Of a stretch of 55,590 nucleotides of DNA, positions 1 to 7,471 are shown piece by piece. The position numbers and the translations under genes are program-made. Position 1 is the first letter of the stretch; the number at the start of each line of letters is the position of its first letter. Source of the stretch: a virus; IMG/VR virus record IMGVR_UViG_3300005466_000009, positions 1-55,590 of that record, one strand, 5' to 3'. The notes beneath the pieces are model-generated. The model did not search any database. It had not been told where the DNA came from and worked only from the letters and a program-made list of their open reading frames with translations.

Positions 1-1
1 C

Positions 2-289
2 CGCGGCACCACGCTGATTTCCGCCCGCGTGACCGGACCGTTCTCGGCCCGTGACGCCGCGCGCCAGCCGGGTTGCACGGAGGCCACGCTCCAGTTGCCG
101 ACCACGCTCGGCGGGGCGGGCTGGCCCGATTGGATCTTCGAAATCGTCCGCAAGATCATGACCGAAGGGGAGACGACCATGCCGCGACCGAAGCGGGAAG
201 ACGACGGCACGAGGGATGCGCGCGAGGAACTGGAGCGCCTGGTTGAAGCGGAGGAGGAGGCGCAGGGCAACGGAGACGATGACTCCTGA
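2..289 (+). CDS. 3' part of a hypothetical protein split by the opening of the circular map
   Basis: This is the continuation of the gene that begins at 55382. Bases 1-30 repeat 55561-55590, and the reading frame is continuous when the two ends are joined, giving one protein of about 155 residues. The visible part ends in a highly charged tail rich in Glu, Asp and Arg. An internal ATG at 181 has a purine-rich stretch before it and could start a separate short charged protein, but no stop separates the two parts. No family recognised. It is probably the first gene of the operon running to about 3395, driven by the promoter at 55319. Confidence 0.75.
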   Translation, partial: RGTTLISARVTGPFSARDAARQPGCTEATLQLPTTLGGAGWPDWIFEIVRKIMTEGETTMPRPKREDDGTRDAREELERLVEAEEEAQGNGDDDS

Positions 290-346
290 AGCCTGCTTGA
301 CCGGCACGTGCCACCACCCGGAACACCAGCAAGGGACCGTGATCCA

Positions 347-1141
347 GTGAAGTTCGAAGACGCGAAGCGCGCAGTCCAGGATGGCCAGCTGCTCCCCATC
401 CTGGACTGCGCCCAGAACGCCAGGGAGGCGGCGGAGCAGACGATCTCCCTGGCGCGCATCGCCCGCGAGTTCCACGGGCGCCGGCTCGGCCAGTTCAACG
501 CGCTGGTCCGCCAGACCGAAGAGGACGCGACCACGCTGGAGGAGCTGCGCGAGGAGAACACGCAGCTGACCTCCGCGCTCGGCGCGGCGAACGAGGAAAT
601 CCGGCGCCTGCGCATCGAGAACCACCGGTCGGCGCAGCGCGCGTTCAAGCTCCAGCCGGGCCTGCGCGTCCGGGTCGGCGACCACCTGGGCGAGGTGGTT
701 GACCAGCCGGTGATGGTGCCGGTGCTGTTCGACGGGATGCACGTGACCGGGCGGTTCGACGAGAAGTTCGTTCACTGGGTGCCGCCGACCGGCACGGTCA
801 CCGACGGCGCGGGCAAGGTGCTCGGCGAGGCGACCGGGCTGCGCGTGACCCCGCTGGAGCCGCGGGAGGAGGACGGCACGCCGATCCCGTACACGCTGGT
901 CGATCGTCCGGTGCCCGTCGACGGCGAGCGCCGGCGCTTCCATCACCAGCCGGGCGACGCGTCCGACTACCTGGAGGCGCTGTCCGACGAACTCGACCAC
1001 GGTCCGCGGCGTCCGCTTCGGATCGAGACGATCGCCTCGGGGCACGTGCTCAAGATCCACATCTCGTTCGACGTGCCCGATCGCCGCGGCGAGCTGACCG
1101 ACCTGCTATTCGTGGCGGAGAAGGGACCGGACGGACGATGA
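347..1141 (+). CDS. coiled-coil hypothetical protein
   Basis: 264 residues from GTG 347, chosen because AAGGGA lies ten bases upstream; a GTG at 308 in the same frame would add a proline-rich 13-residue leader with no ribosome site. Residues about 55-100 are a heptad-like Leu/Glu/Arg stretch, a likely coiled coil. The middle part reads as a small beta domain (residues about 105-190), and the C-terminal part has alternating hydrophobic strands. The stop overlaps the next start as ATGA, implying translational coupling. Function unknown. Confidence 0.75.
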   Translation: MKFEDAKRAVQDGQLLPILDCAQNAREAAEQTISLARIAREFHGRRLGQFNALVRQTEEDATTLEELREENTQLTSALGAANEEIRRLRIENHRSAQRAFKLQPGLRVRVGDHLGEVVDQPVMVPVLFDGMHVTGRFDEKFVHWVPPTGTVTDGAGKVLGEATGLRVTPLEPREEDGTPIPYTLVDRPVPVDGERRRFHHQPGDASDYLEALSDELDHGPRRPLRIETIASGHVLKIHISFDVPDRRGELTDLLFVAEKGPDGR

Positions 1142-1209
1142 ACTACATCTGCATGGTGTGCCGCGACAGCGGGTTCTGCGCGGTCTGCGGCGCGGGACGG
1201 TCGGAGTGA
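1138..1209 (+). CDS. 23-residue CxxC-CxxC miniprotein
   Basis: A very short frame opened by ATG overlapping the previous stop (ATGA) and closed by TGA at 1207-1209. Four of its 23 residues are Cys, arranged as two CxxC pairs (CMVC and CAVC), which is a minimal zinc-knuckle pattern. The overlap and the cysteine spacing argue for a real gene; its size alone would not. Compare the 23-residue Cys-rich frame at 43405-43476 on the other strand. Confidence 0.55.
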   Translation: MNYICMVCRDSGFCAVCGAGRSE

Positions 1210-1292
1210 GCGGCCGCGAGGGTGTGCGCCTCGTGCCCGCGAGTCAGCGCCTCCCGATCAGGGTGTCGCCGACTCTGCCGACGGAGCCGGCC

Positions 1293-1949
1293 ATGCCCCC
1301 GTCGACGTCCCAGCGTCCGTACTCGCCGGGACTGTTTGGCGAGTACGCGAAGGACGCCGTCATGCGGCTCGCCCCTGGTGGCATCTACGCCTGCCCGGTC
1401 GAGCCGTGCGACGCCACCTGGGACGTCCCCGAGGTCACGGTGACCGCGGCGCTCGACGCGTCCGGCCAGCACACCGCGGTCTACACGGGTGTCCAGAACG
1501 CGGAGGTCGAGCGCGAGGTGCGCGCCCATCTGGAGGGGCACGACGTGGAGGACTGGGTCTTCACGATCCGGCACATCCGCTGCGACGTGACCGACCTGGC
1601 GAGCCAGCTCGACGAGGCGCACGAGCGTCTCCGCGCGCACGTGTTCAAGGCGCAGCGCGTCACGGTGCCCGTCTGGCCGGTCCCCGAGGTCGGCGCTACG
1701 TCGGCGCTGATCGAGTGGCAGACGGCTCTGCTGTGCGAGTGGGGCGCGAAGTTCATCCGCGCGCGGGAAAACATCCTGAACGACCCCGCGCAGTTCGTGA
1801 CGCGGATGGAGCTGATCGGCGAGCTGTCCGGGATCCGCGTGGCGCTCTGCCTGCTGCACGGGCTGGACCCGCGGCACGACTCGGACAAGGACGGACCCGC
1901 CGACGACATGATCTCGGCGTGGATCGAGCAGCACCCGGAGGTCCGGTGA
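1293..1949 (+). CDS. hypothetical protein with C2H2-like zinc motif
   Basis: 218 residues from ATG 1293, preceded by GGAG at a good distance. GTG 1206, overlapping the previous stop, is in frame and would add 29 residues of uninformative sequence. Near the N-terminus a CPVEPC pair is followed about 45 residues later by HLEGH, a plausible C2H2 zinc site. The rest is helical with Trp-rich patches. No family assigned. Its 3' end overlaps the next gene as GTGA. Confidence 0.7.
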   Translation: MPPSTSQRPYSPGLFGEYAKDAVMRLAPGGIYACPVEPCDATWDVPEVTVTAALDASGQHTAVYTGVQNAEVEREVRAHLEGHDVEDWVFTIRHIRCDVTDLASQLDEAHERLRAHVFKAQRVTVPVWPVPEVGATSALIEWQTALLCEWGAKFIRARENILNDPAQFVTRMELIGELSGIRVALCLLHGLDPRHDSDKDGPADDMISAWIEQHPEVR

Positions 1950-2134
1950 ACGCCAGGCGCAAGATCAAAGACGAGTCGATCCGCTACAACATCACGCTGC
2001 GGGTGGGCCGGTACTCGAAGAACTGGAACGGCACGGCGACCGGCCTGCGTGCCGCGGTGCTGGTGGCGTTCGGCTTGGGCCTGCGTCACGTGCCCGGAGT
2101 CGACCACAGCCACAACGGGGACGAGGTCCGATGA
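1946..2134 (+). CDS. small basic hypothetical protein
   Basis: 62 residues, GTG start overlapping the preceding TGA and stop overlapping the next ATG (ATGA). Basic N-terminal half, then a short hydrophobic stretch and a His-containing tail. The double overlap in a tight operon is the main support. Confidence 0.6.
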   Translation: MNARRKIKDESIRYNITLRVGRYSKNWNGTATGLRAAVLVAFGLGLRHVPGVDHSHNGDEVR

Positions 2135-2328
2135 GGCGACCCCTGCTCGGCCGGTGCGATCTCTGCCGCTGCAAGGTGTGGCAGGGCAGGGACGGCGACG
2201 AGCAATACCGGTCGGGCGCCCCGCACCACCACCGGAAGGCGTACGTGGTCCAGGTGGACGACCCGGAGCCCGGTCCCGACCGGGCCTGGTACTGGGAGAC
2301 GCCCGGCTTCAACCCGGCGTGGCGGTGA
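2131..2328 (+). CDS. small CxxC protein
   Basis: 65 residues, ATGA-coupled to the gene before it. It has one CDLC pair near the N-terminus and an HHH run in the middle, so metal binding is possible. The Trp-rich C-terminus is unremarkable. Function unknown. Confidence 0.6.
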   Translation: MRRPLLGRCDLCRCKVWQGRDGDEQYRSGAPHHHRKAYVVQVDDPEPGPDRAWYWETPGFNPAWR

Positions 2329-2335
2329 GCGGCTG

Positions 2336-2785
2336 ATGGTCACGCGCCGAACGGTGGTGGTCACCTGCGACACGGTGTACCCGAACTGGGGTCCGTGCCG
2401 CCTGAAGTGGGAGCAGTCCGACCCGGAGCGCCAAGACCCGACCAAGATCAACTACGACCTGCGCAAGGCGAAGTGGCTGCGCATCGACGGCGTGGACTAC
2501 TGCCCCGTGCATCACCCGCTGCCCGCCCATCGGCCTACCGACTCGAGTCAGGGGGAGCCCGTGACGGTCCCGGCCAGGCCCTACCACCTGCCGCCGAAGG
2601 GCTACGTCCCGCCGGTCCGGTGCCGCGACTGCTGGATCCGCATCTACTTCGGCCCGGTCGTCGGCGGGCACATGTGGCAGCACCTGTCTCCGCCGGAGAC
2701 CCCGCACCTGGTGGTGATGCGGGAGGCCGGCTGGTTCGACACGGCCACCGGTCGCACCCGCCACGACCTCGGGATGGGCGAGTGA
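2336..2785 (+). CDS. hypothetical protein with cysteine pairs
   Basis: 149 residues. Cysteines occur as C-x9-C near the N-terminus, as YCPVHH in the middle and as CRDC further on, with interspersed His, suggesting one or two zinc-ribbon-like sites. The start follows the previous stop by a few bases and the stop overlaps the next GTG. No family recognised. Confidence 0.65.
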   Translation: MVTRRTVVVTCDTVYPNWGPCRLKWEQSDPERQDPTKINYDLRKAKWLRIDGVDYCPVHHPLPAHRPTDSSQGEPVTVPARPYHLPPKGYVPPVRCRDCWIRIYFGPVVGGHMWQHLSPPETPHLVVMREAGWFDTATGRTRHDLGMGE

Positions 2786-3156
2786 GCACCGTGCGCGTGA
2801 CCCTGGTCGTCGACGTCGACACGGTGCCGGACCTGCTGCGGACGCTGCGGGCCGCGCGGGACACGATGCGCGCAGGCCACGAGCGGCACGGCATCGAAGA
2901 CGAGCCCGGCGCGGTCGCCAACATCGCACGCCTTCAGGCGCTGATCGACGCGTGCCCGCCGGTCCCTGCGCCGACACTGGTCAACGCGCTGGACCTTCCG
3001 GAGGCGTGGCTTGTGGGAGTACCGGCCACGGATTGGCTCGGCAAGGTGCCGGCCACCTGCGGGCACCCTGCCGATGCGATGTGCCCGCGGTGCTGCAACT
3101 GGCCGAAGTGCCCCGACTGCAAGTGGTACCACGACCCGGAGGTGGACTGCCCGTGA
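2782..3156 (+). CDS. hypothetical protein with C-terminal cysteine cluster
   Basis: 124 residues from GTG 2782 (GTGA overlap). The N-terminal two thirds are helical. The last 35 residues hold a dense cluster, C-GHPADAM-CPRCC followed by CPDC and a final DCP, which fits a treble-clef or zinc-ribbon site. One of several successive zinc-pair proteins in this operon. Confidence 0.65.
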   Translation: MSTVRVTLVVDVDTVPDLLRTLRAARDTMRAGHERHGIEDEPGAVANIARLQALIDACPPVPAPTLVNALDLPEAWLVGVPATDWLGKVPATCGHPADAMCPRCCNWPKCPDCKWYHDPEVDCP

Positions 3157-3395
3157 TCCACCACGTGGTCGTCTGTGACCTGCACCTGACCAGCGGGGAG
3201 CGAGTCCTGTTCCAGCACAAGGGGTCGATGCGCACGGTAGAGCGTGCCGCCCACCAGGCCGGATGGCTGACCCTCGGGTGGCCGCGGCTCGACCTGTGCC
3301 CCAAGTGCGCGCAGACCGATCGCGGCGAAGCGCCCACGCTGCTGCGCAGCTTCCGACGCCTGCTCGTCGACGCGCTGAGACGGCACCGGTCGTGA
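3153..3395 (+). CDS. small zinc-pair hypothetical protein
   Basis: 80 residues, GTG start overlapping the previous stop. Begins IHHVVVCDLH and carries CPKC near residue 52, so two half-sites for a metal could come together. The C-terminal tail is Arg/Leu rich. Last convincing member of the operon that starts across the map join. Confidence 0.6.
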   Translation: MIHHVVVCDLHLTSGERVLFQHKGSMRTVERAAHQAGWLTLGWPRLDLCPKCAQTDRGEAPTLLRSFRRLLVDALRRHRS

Positions 3396-3513
3396 CCCTG
3401 CCCGGCGACCGGCAAACTCAGAGTGCCGTGCGGTCCATCGGTCCAGTTCAGGTAGCCATCCCACCAAGGTTTTCTACGGCTGTAGATCCCGTGACGAAAG
3501 GAAATGCTTAGCC

Positions 3514-3642
3514 ATGCGTACGTTCTGGGGAGCCCTGCTCGATCCGGCCGAACGACCCTGGGCGCTGACGTTCTTCCTCGTGTTCTGGGTGCTGATCATG
3601 CTGGCGGCCTTGTTCGCCGGGGGCGACACCTCGGGTTGGTAG
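3514..3642 (+). CDS. 42-residue single-pass membrane protein
   Basis: A short frame with GAAAGGA upstream of ATG 3514. After a charged N-terminus (about 16 residues) it has one hydrophobic helix of about 20 residues, then a short Gly/Asp tail. Likely inner-membrane miniprotein of unknown role. The 120 bases before it contain a small dyad, TCTAC-GGCT-GTAGA, at about 3473-3486. Confidence 0.55.
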   Translation: MRTFWGALLDPAERPWALTFFLVFWVLIMLAALFAGGDTSGW

Positions 3643-3719
3643 CGCTGAGTAACCGATCAAGATCAAACTATCCACCTGCACGGGGCTGAGACCCTGACTC
3701 GATCACGGAGGGTGAAAGC

Positions 3720-4181
3720 ATGTCCGGAGCGTGGAACCGCTGCTCGGCCGTTCAGTGCTGGTCACCGGTGGTGGACACGCCTGCTGGAGTGCCGCTCTGC
3801 CTGGAGCATCGCGAGCAGCTGGCCCGCGAGTTGGGCGCGAAGGCGTCCTCAGTCGTCTACTACCTGACGTGGGACGGGGGCTGCTCGATCAAGATCGGGA
3901 CGTCGACGCGCCCGCGGCTGCGGTTCAAGCAGCACTCGAAGGATGTGGGCAAGCCGGTCACGGTGCTGGCCGTTCACCCTGGCGGCTACGCCGAAGAGCA
4001 GGTGCAGCACGCGCGCTTCCGTGACCTGCTCTTGCCTGGACAGTCCGAGGTGTTCCGCGCGGGTCCGGCGCTGCGCGAGCACGTCGCTTCGGTAAACCAC
4101 TTCTGGCCGAACTGGGAGGCGCTGGTGTCTGCGATCGAGTCGGCTCGACCTCGGCGCCCGCGTGCCAGTTCGATGATCTGA
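3720..4181 (+). CDS. GIY-YIG-like (T5orf172/Mug113 type) nuclease-domain protein
   Basis: 153 residues; ATG 3720 with GGAGGGTGAAAGC just upstream. The central part has the pattern of the T5orf172 branch of GIY-YIG nucleases: VVYYLTW, then SIKIGTSTRPRLRFKQH, then a Glu-containing helix and a second basic segment. The N-terminus holds two Cys-containing stretches that may bind zinc. The expected role is a DNA-cutting or DNA-binding accessory protein. Assignment is by motif only; catalytic activity is inferred. Confidence 0.55.
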   Translation: MSGAWNRCSAVQCWSPVVDTPAGVPLCLEHREQLARELGAKASSVVYYLTWDGGCSIKIGTSTRPRLRFKQHSKDVGKPVTVLAVHPGGYAEEQVQHARFRDLLLPGQSEVFRAGPALREHVASVNHFWPNWEALVSAIESARPRRPRASSMI

Positions 4182-4190
4182 CCGGCCGAC

Positions 4191-4261
4191 TTGCGCTCCC
4201 CCTGCCGTAGGGGGTACGCTCATGGCACACCAGGAACGACCGACACCACGGGAGAACCGAG
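4191..4261 (+). promoter_or_regulatory. promoter and conserved leader for 4262
   Basis: -35 TTGCGC at 4191-4196, 18 bp, -10 TACGCT at 4215-4220 preceded by GTAGGGGG. The leader contains GGAACGACCG and GGGAGAACCG before ATG 4262. Confidence 0.75.
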
Positions 4262-5305
4262 ATGGCACACGGCCTGACCGCCAAGCAGTCCGAAGCGATC
4301 GAGTACATCGACGCCAACGGCAACGCCGGCCCCTACCGTCAGCGCACCCTAACCTCGCTGGTCGAGCGCGAGTTGATCGCGAGCACCCACCCGTCCAGCA
4401 CGGACGCGGCTTACAACTACCGGGTCACCGCCAAGGGGTACGCCCTGTTCAGCAAGGTCAACCGGCGGCACGTGAACGGGCGCACCGTGTCCGACCCGAA
4501 CGCGCCGACCTTCCGCGCGCTCGACGTGGTGGCCTACCGTCGCGACGCCGTCCGCCCCACCCGTCCGGCCAGTGCGCTCGACGCCGTCGACGAGCCGGCC
4601 GACCAGGGCACGGTGAACGGGTACAGCGCGAAGCCGGGCCAGCGCGTGTACGTGATCGACGCGAGCGACCCTGAGACCGTGCTCGCCGGGACGGTCCAGC
4701 CCGCGAGCCGGCTCTCCGCCGGCGTGATGACCGTCCAGCTCGACGACGGCTCGATCCGCCGGCCCGTGCTCGCGCTGACGTTGGACGGTCTCCGCGCCAC
4801 CTACGGCGGGTCGGAGGAGTTCGAGACCGCCCAGCGCGAGGCACCTCGGCCCCTCGTGATGCTGCACGACTACCAGCGCGGCGAGGCCATGCACGTGCTC
4901 GGCCAGACGTTCGGCGCCGTCGGTGTCGACGGGCTGGAGGAGCTGCTGTTCCGCTACGAGAACGACGACCAGTCGCCGGACGCCCCGTACCGGTCGATCC
5001 CGTTCTCGCAGCTGCGCTACTCGCACTACTACGTGGCCATTTGCCCGCACGCCTTCGAGAACCAGGGGGCAGGCTGCCTCACCTGCAACCCGTTCCCGTC
5101 GACGGACCACCTGATCGGCCGAATGGTCACCTTGGACCCGATCGACAACCCGCGCCGGGGGACGGTGTCGGGAGTGCTGGCCCGCACGGAGCGGGGGTCT
5201 TCCTCGGACCACGTGGTGGGGGTGCTGCGCAGCGGTCACCGGGTGCGGGTGCCGCGCTCGCTGGTTGAGGCCACGCTCGCGAACCTGCCGAAGACCTCGG
5301 CGTGA
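4262..5305 (+). CDS. two-part hypothetical protein with N-terminal winged-helix-like region
   Basis: 347 residues. Residues about 5-65 read as a winged helix-turn-helix (LTAKQSEAIEYIDANG, LTSLVERELI, YRVTAKGYALF). The C-terminal 71 residues (from PFPSTDHLIG) are clearly related to the 76-residue protein at 6892-7122 (PFPATDHMIG, both closing on VRVPR), so the same small domain exists fused and free. The segment just before it has HAFENQGAGCLTC, a possible metal site. A DNA-binding regulator is possible; the C-terminal domain is unknown. Confidence 0.7.
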   Translation: MAHGLTAKQSEAIEYIDANGNAGPYRQRTLTSLVERELIASTHPSSTDAAYNYRVTAKGYALFSKVNRRHVNGRTVSDPNAPTFRALDVVAYRRDAVRPTRPASALDAVDEPADQGTVNGYSAKPGQRVYVIDASDPETVLAGTVQPASRLSAGVMTVQLDDGSIRRPVLALTLDGLRATYGGSEEFETAQREAPRPLVMLHDYQRGEAMHVLGQTFGAVGVDGLEELLFRYENDDQSPDAPYRSIPFSQLRYSHYYVAICPHAFENQGAGCLTCNPFPSTDHLIGRMVTLDPIDNPRRGTVSGVLARTERGSSSDHVVGVLRSGHRVRVPRSLVEATLANLPKTSA

Positions 5306-5565
5306 ACCCGGCTTGGTCGTGGCTGCTGGCCGTGATCGGCGCCGCGGGCTACCTGCTGGTGGTCCGCGGCGCCTGGGCGGGCCTGCTGGTGGGGCTGCTG
5401 GCCCAGCTGTTATGGCTGGCGTACGCGGTGGTGACGGAGCAGTGGGGGTTCCTGGTGTCGGTGTGCCTGTTCGGCGGGGTGAACCTGTGGGGGTTGCGCT
5501 CCCACGTCCGTAGGGGGTATGCTTCAACCACACCAGGGACAACCGAGAGGGAGAACCGATCATGA
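5302..5565 (+). CDS. membrane protein whose 3' end encodes the next promoter
   Basis: 87 residues, GTG start overlapping the previous stop. Two to three hydrophobic segments cover residues 5-65. The last 25 codons run through the promoter and leader of the next gene and end exactly at its start (ATGA), so the C-terminal tail is dictated by a regulatory element. Function unknown; a small membrane protein. Confidence 0.6.
   Translation: MNPAWSWLLAVIGAAGYLLVVRGAWAGLLVGLLAQLLWLAYAVVTEQWGFLVSVCLFGGVNLWGLRSHVRRGYASTTPGTTERENRS
5494..5561 (+). promoter_or_regulatory. promoter and conserved leader for 5562
   Basis: TTGCGC at 5494-5499, 18 bp, TATGCT at 5518-5523 after GTAGGGGG. Leader carries GGGACAACCG and GGGAGAACCG. 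It lies inside the end of the preceding gene. Confidence 0.8.
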
Positions 5566-6095
5566 CGAACACCAGCACCAGCACCCGCCGACCGGCCACC
5601 AACGCCGACCTCACCGTCGACGCGATCGTCTACATGGGCCGCGGCAAGGTGGCCTACCGGGTGTTCACCGTCGTTCGCCCCGGCGTCGTCGGCATGGTCA
5701 AGGTGACCAGCAAGAACCAGAACCCGACCCGCTTCGCCAAGTGGACCGCGGCGGAGCTCACCGTTGAGGCCCCCGCGCCGGCCACCGTCGCGGAGATCGA
5801 CGAGGCGCACAAGATCAACGACGAACTCGACCGCGCGCTGAACGACGCCGCGGCGCTGGCGGAGCGGATGCGGGCCGTGCCCGCCAACGCGGTCAACGAA
5901 GACCAGCTCGTGGACATGCTCCAGAACTCCGGCGTCTACCTGGACCTCGTGCACGCGGCGCTCTACCGGCTCCGCACCCGCGAGACGACGGCGCTGACCC
6001 AGGGCGCCACCACCTGGCAGTTCCGCAAGCTGGAGGCGGACGTGTTCGTGGTGGAGGCGGTCCCCTCGGCCCGCCGGTTCCGCGCCGGCCACTAG
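5562..6095 (+). CDS. hypothetical protein
   Basis: 177 residues; ATG follows the conserved leader. The N-terminal 75 residues look like a small beta-barrel (alternating Val/Ile strands, KVAYRVFTVV, VVGMVKVTSK). The middle (about 80-130) is helical and Ala/Glu rich, and a short beta segment closes the protein. Not recognised. A perfect hairpin terminator follows at once, so this is probably a single-gene unit. Confidence 0.7.
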   Translation: MTNTSTSTRRPATNADLTVDAIVYMGRGKVAYRVFTVVRPGVVGMVKVTSKNQNPTRFAKWTAAELTVEAPAPATVAEIDEAHKINDELDRALNDAAALAERMRAVPANAVNEDQLVDMLQNSGVYLDLVHAALYRLRTRETTALTQGATTWQFRKLEADVFVVEAVPSARRFRAGH

Positions 6096-6105
6096 CCCCT
6101 GACCA

Positions 6106-6144
6106 GCGGGGCACCTGCACCCTTCCCCGGTGCAGGTGCCCCGC
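6106..6144 (+). terminator. strong hairpin terminator
   Basis: 16-bp perfect arms (6106-6121 and 6129-6144) around a 7-base loop, followed by a pyrimidine-rich TTCCCC stretch. Placed right after the stop at 6095. Confidence 0.8.
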
Positions 6145-6174
6145 TTCCCCGTTCAAGATCGAGAGGAACCCGAC

Positions 6175-6765
6175 GTGACGGCCCAGAGTCCCGCCGACCA
6201 GACCGCCGACCAGCTCGACGAATTCGGCGACCACGTGCACGCCTACGCCACGCAGCACGGCGTTGAGCCCGATGGCCGCGCGGCCATGCTTGCCCACGTG
6301 AGCGTGCCACTGCCCGCGCACCTCGTGCTGCGCCTGTGGCACCTGGCGCGCACGGCGAGTCGTCAGCTCCGCGTGCTGTCCGAGATCGCCCGCGCACAGG
6401 GCGACCGGGTCCGACAGCTGGAGGCGCAGACCGGCGCACAGCAACTGGAGCTGTCGCAGCTGCGCGGCACGGAGTCCGAGCGGCTGGAGGCGCTGTCCCG
6501 CTGGGCGGTCGGGTTCGCCGCTGAGAACGACGTAGAGCCGTCGAAGTGGCCGGCGCTGGTGGACGCTCAGCGTCGGCACGATGAGGCGCTGTGGGCACGC
6601 CTGGACACCGATCGTCAGCGCCTGGAGTCCTACCGCCTGGAGGTGCTCGCGGTGGCGGAGCAGGTGCGGACCATGGAACCGAAGGGGCCCGGCGGGCTCG
6701 ACGTGGAGCAGGTGGGTCGGGTGCTGCTCGCGCTGGACCGGGCGTACCGCAAGTCGCGGAAGTGA
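6175..6765 (+). CDS. long helical hypothetical protein
   Basis: 196 residues from GTG 6175, chosen because GAGAGGAAC precedes it; the upstream GTG at 6130 sits inside the terminator hairpin. Nearly all predicted helix: charged, Leu-heptad stretches (RQLRVLSEIARAQGDRVRQL, then ERLEALSRW). Likely a coiled-coil oligomer. Function unknown. Confidence 0.65.
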   Translation: MTAQSPADQTADQLDEFGDHVHAYATQHGVEPDGRAAMLAHVSVPLPAHLVLRLWHLARTASRQLRVLSEIARAQGDRVRQLEAQTGAQQLELSQLRGTESERLEALSRWAVGFAAENDVEPSKWPALVDAQRRHDEALWARLDTDRQRLESYRLEVLAVAEQVRTMEPKGPGGLDVEQVGRVLLALDRAYRKSRK

Positions 6766-6772
6766 GTCCGAA

Positions 6773-6795
6773 GGGGGTATGTATTCATTGGCTAT
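6773..6795 (+). repeat. 23-bp repeat, copy A (inverted relative to 7736-7758)
   Basis: Bases 6773-6795 are the exact reverse complement of 7736-7758. The core reads ATAGCCAATGAATACAT on the minus strand. A diverged third copy is at 7551-7567. Includes the GGGGGTAT arm seen at the promoters, and overlaps a small dyad, ATTCAT-TGGCT-ATGAAT. Confidence 0.8.
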
Positions 6796-6822
6796 GAATC
6801 CAAACTAATTTCCGTAGGGGGG

Positions 6823-6891
6823 TTGCATCGGTCTGCCCGTAGGGGGTATGCTTTGGGTACACCAAGGGACAACCGATCAGGGAGAACCGAA
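6823..6891 (+). promoter_or_regulatory. promoter and conserved leader for 6892
   Basis: TTGCAT at 6823-6828, 18 bp, TATGCT at 6847-6852 after GTAGGGGG. Leader with GGGACAACCG and GGGAGAACCG. A second CCGTAGGGGGG lies in direct orientation just upstream of the -35. Confidence 0.8.
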
Positions 6892-7122
6892 ATGACGAAC
6901 ACCACCCCCGCCCCCTTCCCCGCCACCGACCACATGATCGGCGTGCACGCGAGCCTGGAGCGGATCGGCGCGAAGCGCGGACAGGGCAACATCCCCGGCG
7001 TGATCGTCAGCGTGGACCCCGCCCCCGCCGGCGCGAAGATGACCACCGCGGTCGTCCGGGCTGACGAGGACGGTCAGGAGTACGTGGTGCGGGTGCCGCG
7101 GGAGATCGCCCAGCAGCGCTAG
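6892..7122 (+). CDS. small single-domain protein, paralogue of the C-terminus of the 4262 product
   Basis: 76 residues. The start is set by the conserved leader; an upstream in-frame start at 6823 would lie inside the promoter. Shares PFPxTDHxIG at its N-terminus and VRVPR near its C-terminus with residues 277-347 of the 4262 protein, with matching spacing. Predicted all-beta. A terminator follows. Function unknown. Confidence 0.7.
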   Translation: MTNTTPAPFPATDHMIGVHASLERIGAKRGQGNIPGVIVSVDPAPAGAKMTTAVVRADEDGQEYVVRVPREIAQQR

Positions 7123-7129
7123 CCGGAGG

Positions 7130-7160
7130 GCTGCCCCGCCTGGTCGCCAGGCGGGGCAGC
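7130..7160 (+). terminator. hairpin terminator
   Basis: 14-bp perfect arms (7130-7143 and 7147-7160) with a 3-base loop, eight bases after the stop at 7122. Confidence 0.75.
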
Positions 7161-7209
7161 GTCCTGACCAGCCATGGAAGCGCTCTCACGAACTTTCTCG
7201 GACAGGGGG

Positions 7210-7245
7210 TTGCATACCCCCCACACGGTGGGGTATGCTTCATAC
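7210..7245 (+). promoter_or_regulatory. promoter for a leaderless message (7246)
   Basis: TTGCAT 7210-7215, 18 bp, TATGCT 7234-7239; ATG 7246 follows after six bases, where transcription should begin. GCATACCCC and GGGGTATGC form an inverted repeat across the spacer. Confidence 0.75.
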
Positions 7246-7467
7246 ATGACGACGACGAAGAACACCGCAGAGGCCACCGCCACCCCCGCCCAGTCCGCCT
7301 ACCTGACCAGGCTCCGCGTGGAGCTGAAGATCACCGGCAACCGGATCACCCTCCGCAAGGCGCCCGCGGGCTCGGCCGGGACGATCATCGTCACCGAATA
7401 CGACAAGGCCAGCGGCGACAAGGCGACCGCGCTGGTCAGCCAGGACGGCACGGTTACCTTCCCCTGA
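7246..7467 (+). CDS. small hypothetical protein, probably leaderless
   Basis: 73 residues from ATG 7246. An in-frame start at 7174 is upstream of the promoter and is rejected. After a Thr/Ala-rich N-terminus the sequence is a compact beta-rich domain (LRVELKITGNRITLRKA, TIIVTEYD, TALVSQDGTVTF). No ribosome site is present because the predicted transcript starts at the ATG. A terminator follows. Confidence 0.65.
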   Translation: MTTTKNTAEATATPAQSAYLTRLRVELKITGNRITLRKAPAGSAGTIIVTEYDKASGDKATALVSQDGTVTFP

Positions 7468-7471
7468 TCTC

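Noticed and set aside
1-30. The 30-bp terminal repeat as natural phage termini
   Set aside because: It falls inside a gene whose frame continues across it and is short; an assembly overlap explains it better.
29-289. An independent gene starting at GTG 29
   Set aside because: The frame is open across the circular join from ATG 55382, which has a promoter and a ribosome site.
3392-3511. A 39-codon frame from GTG 3392
   Set aside because: GTGA overlap is present but the sequence has no domain-like pattern and contains a small dyad; more likely the regulatory gap before 3514.
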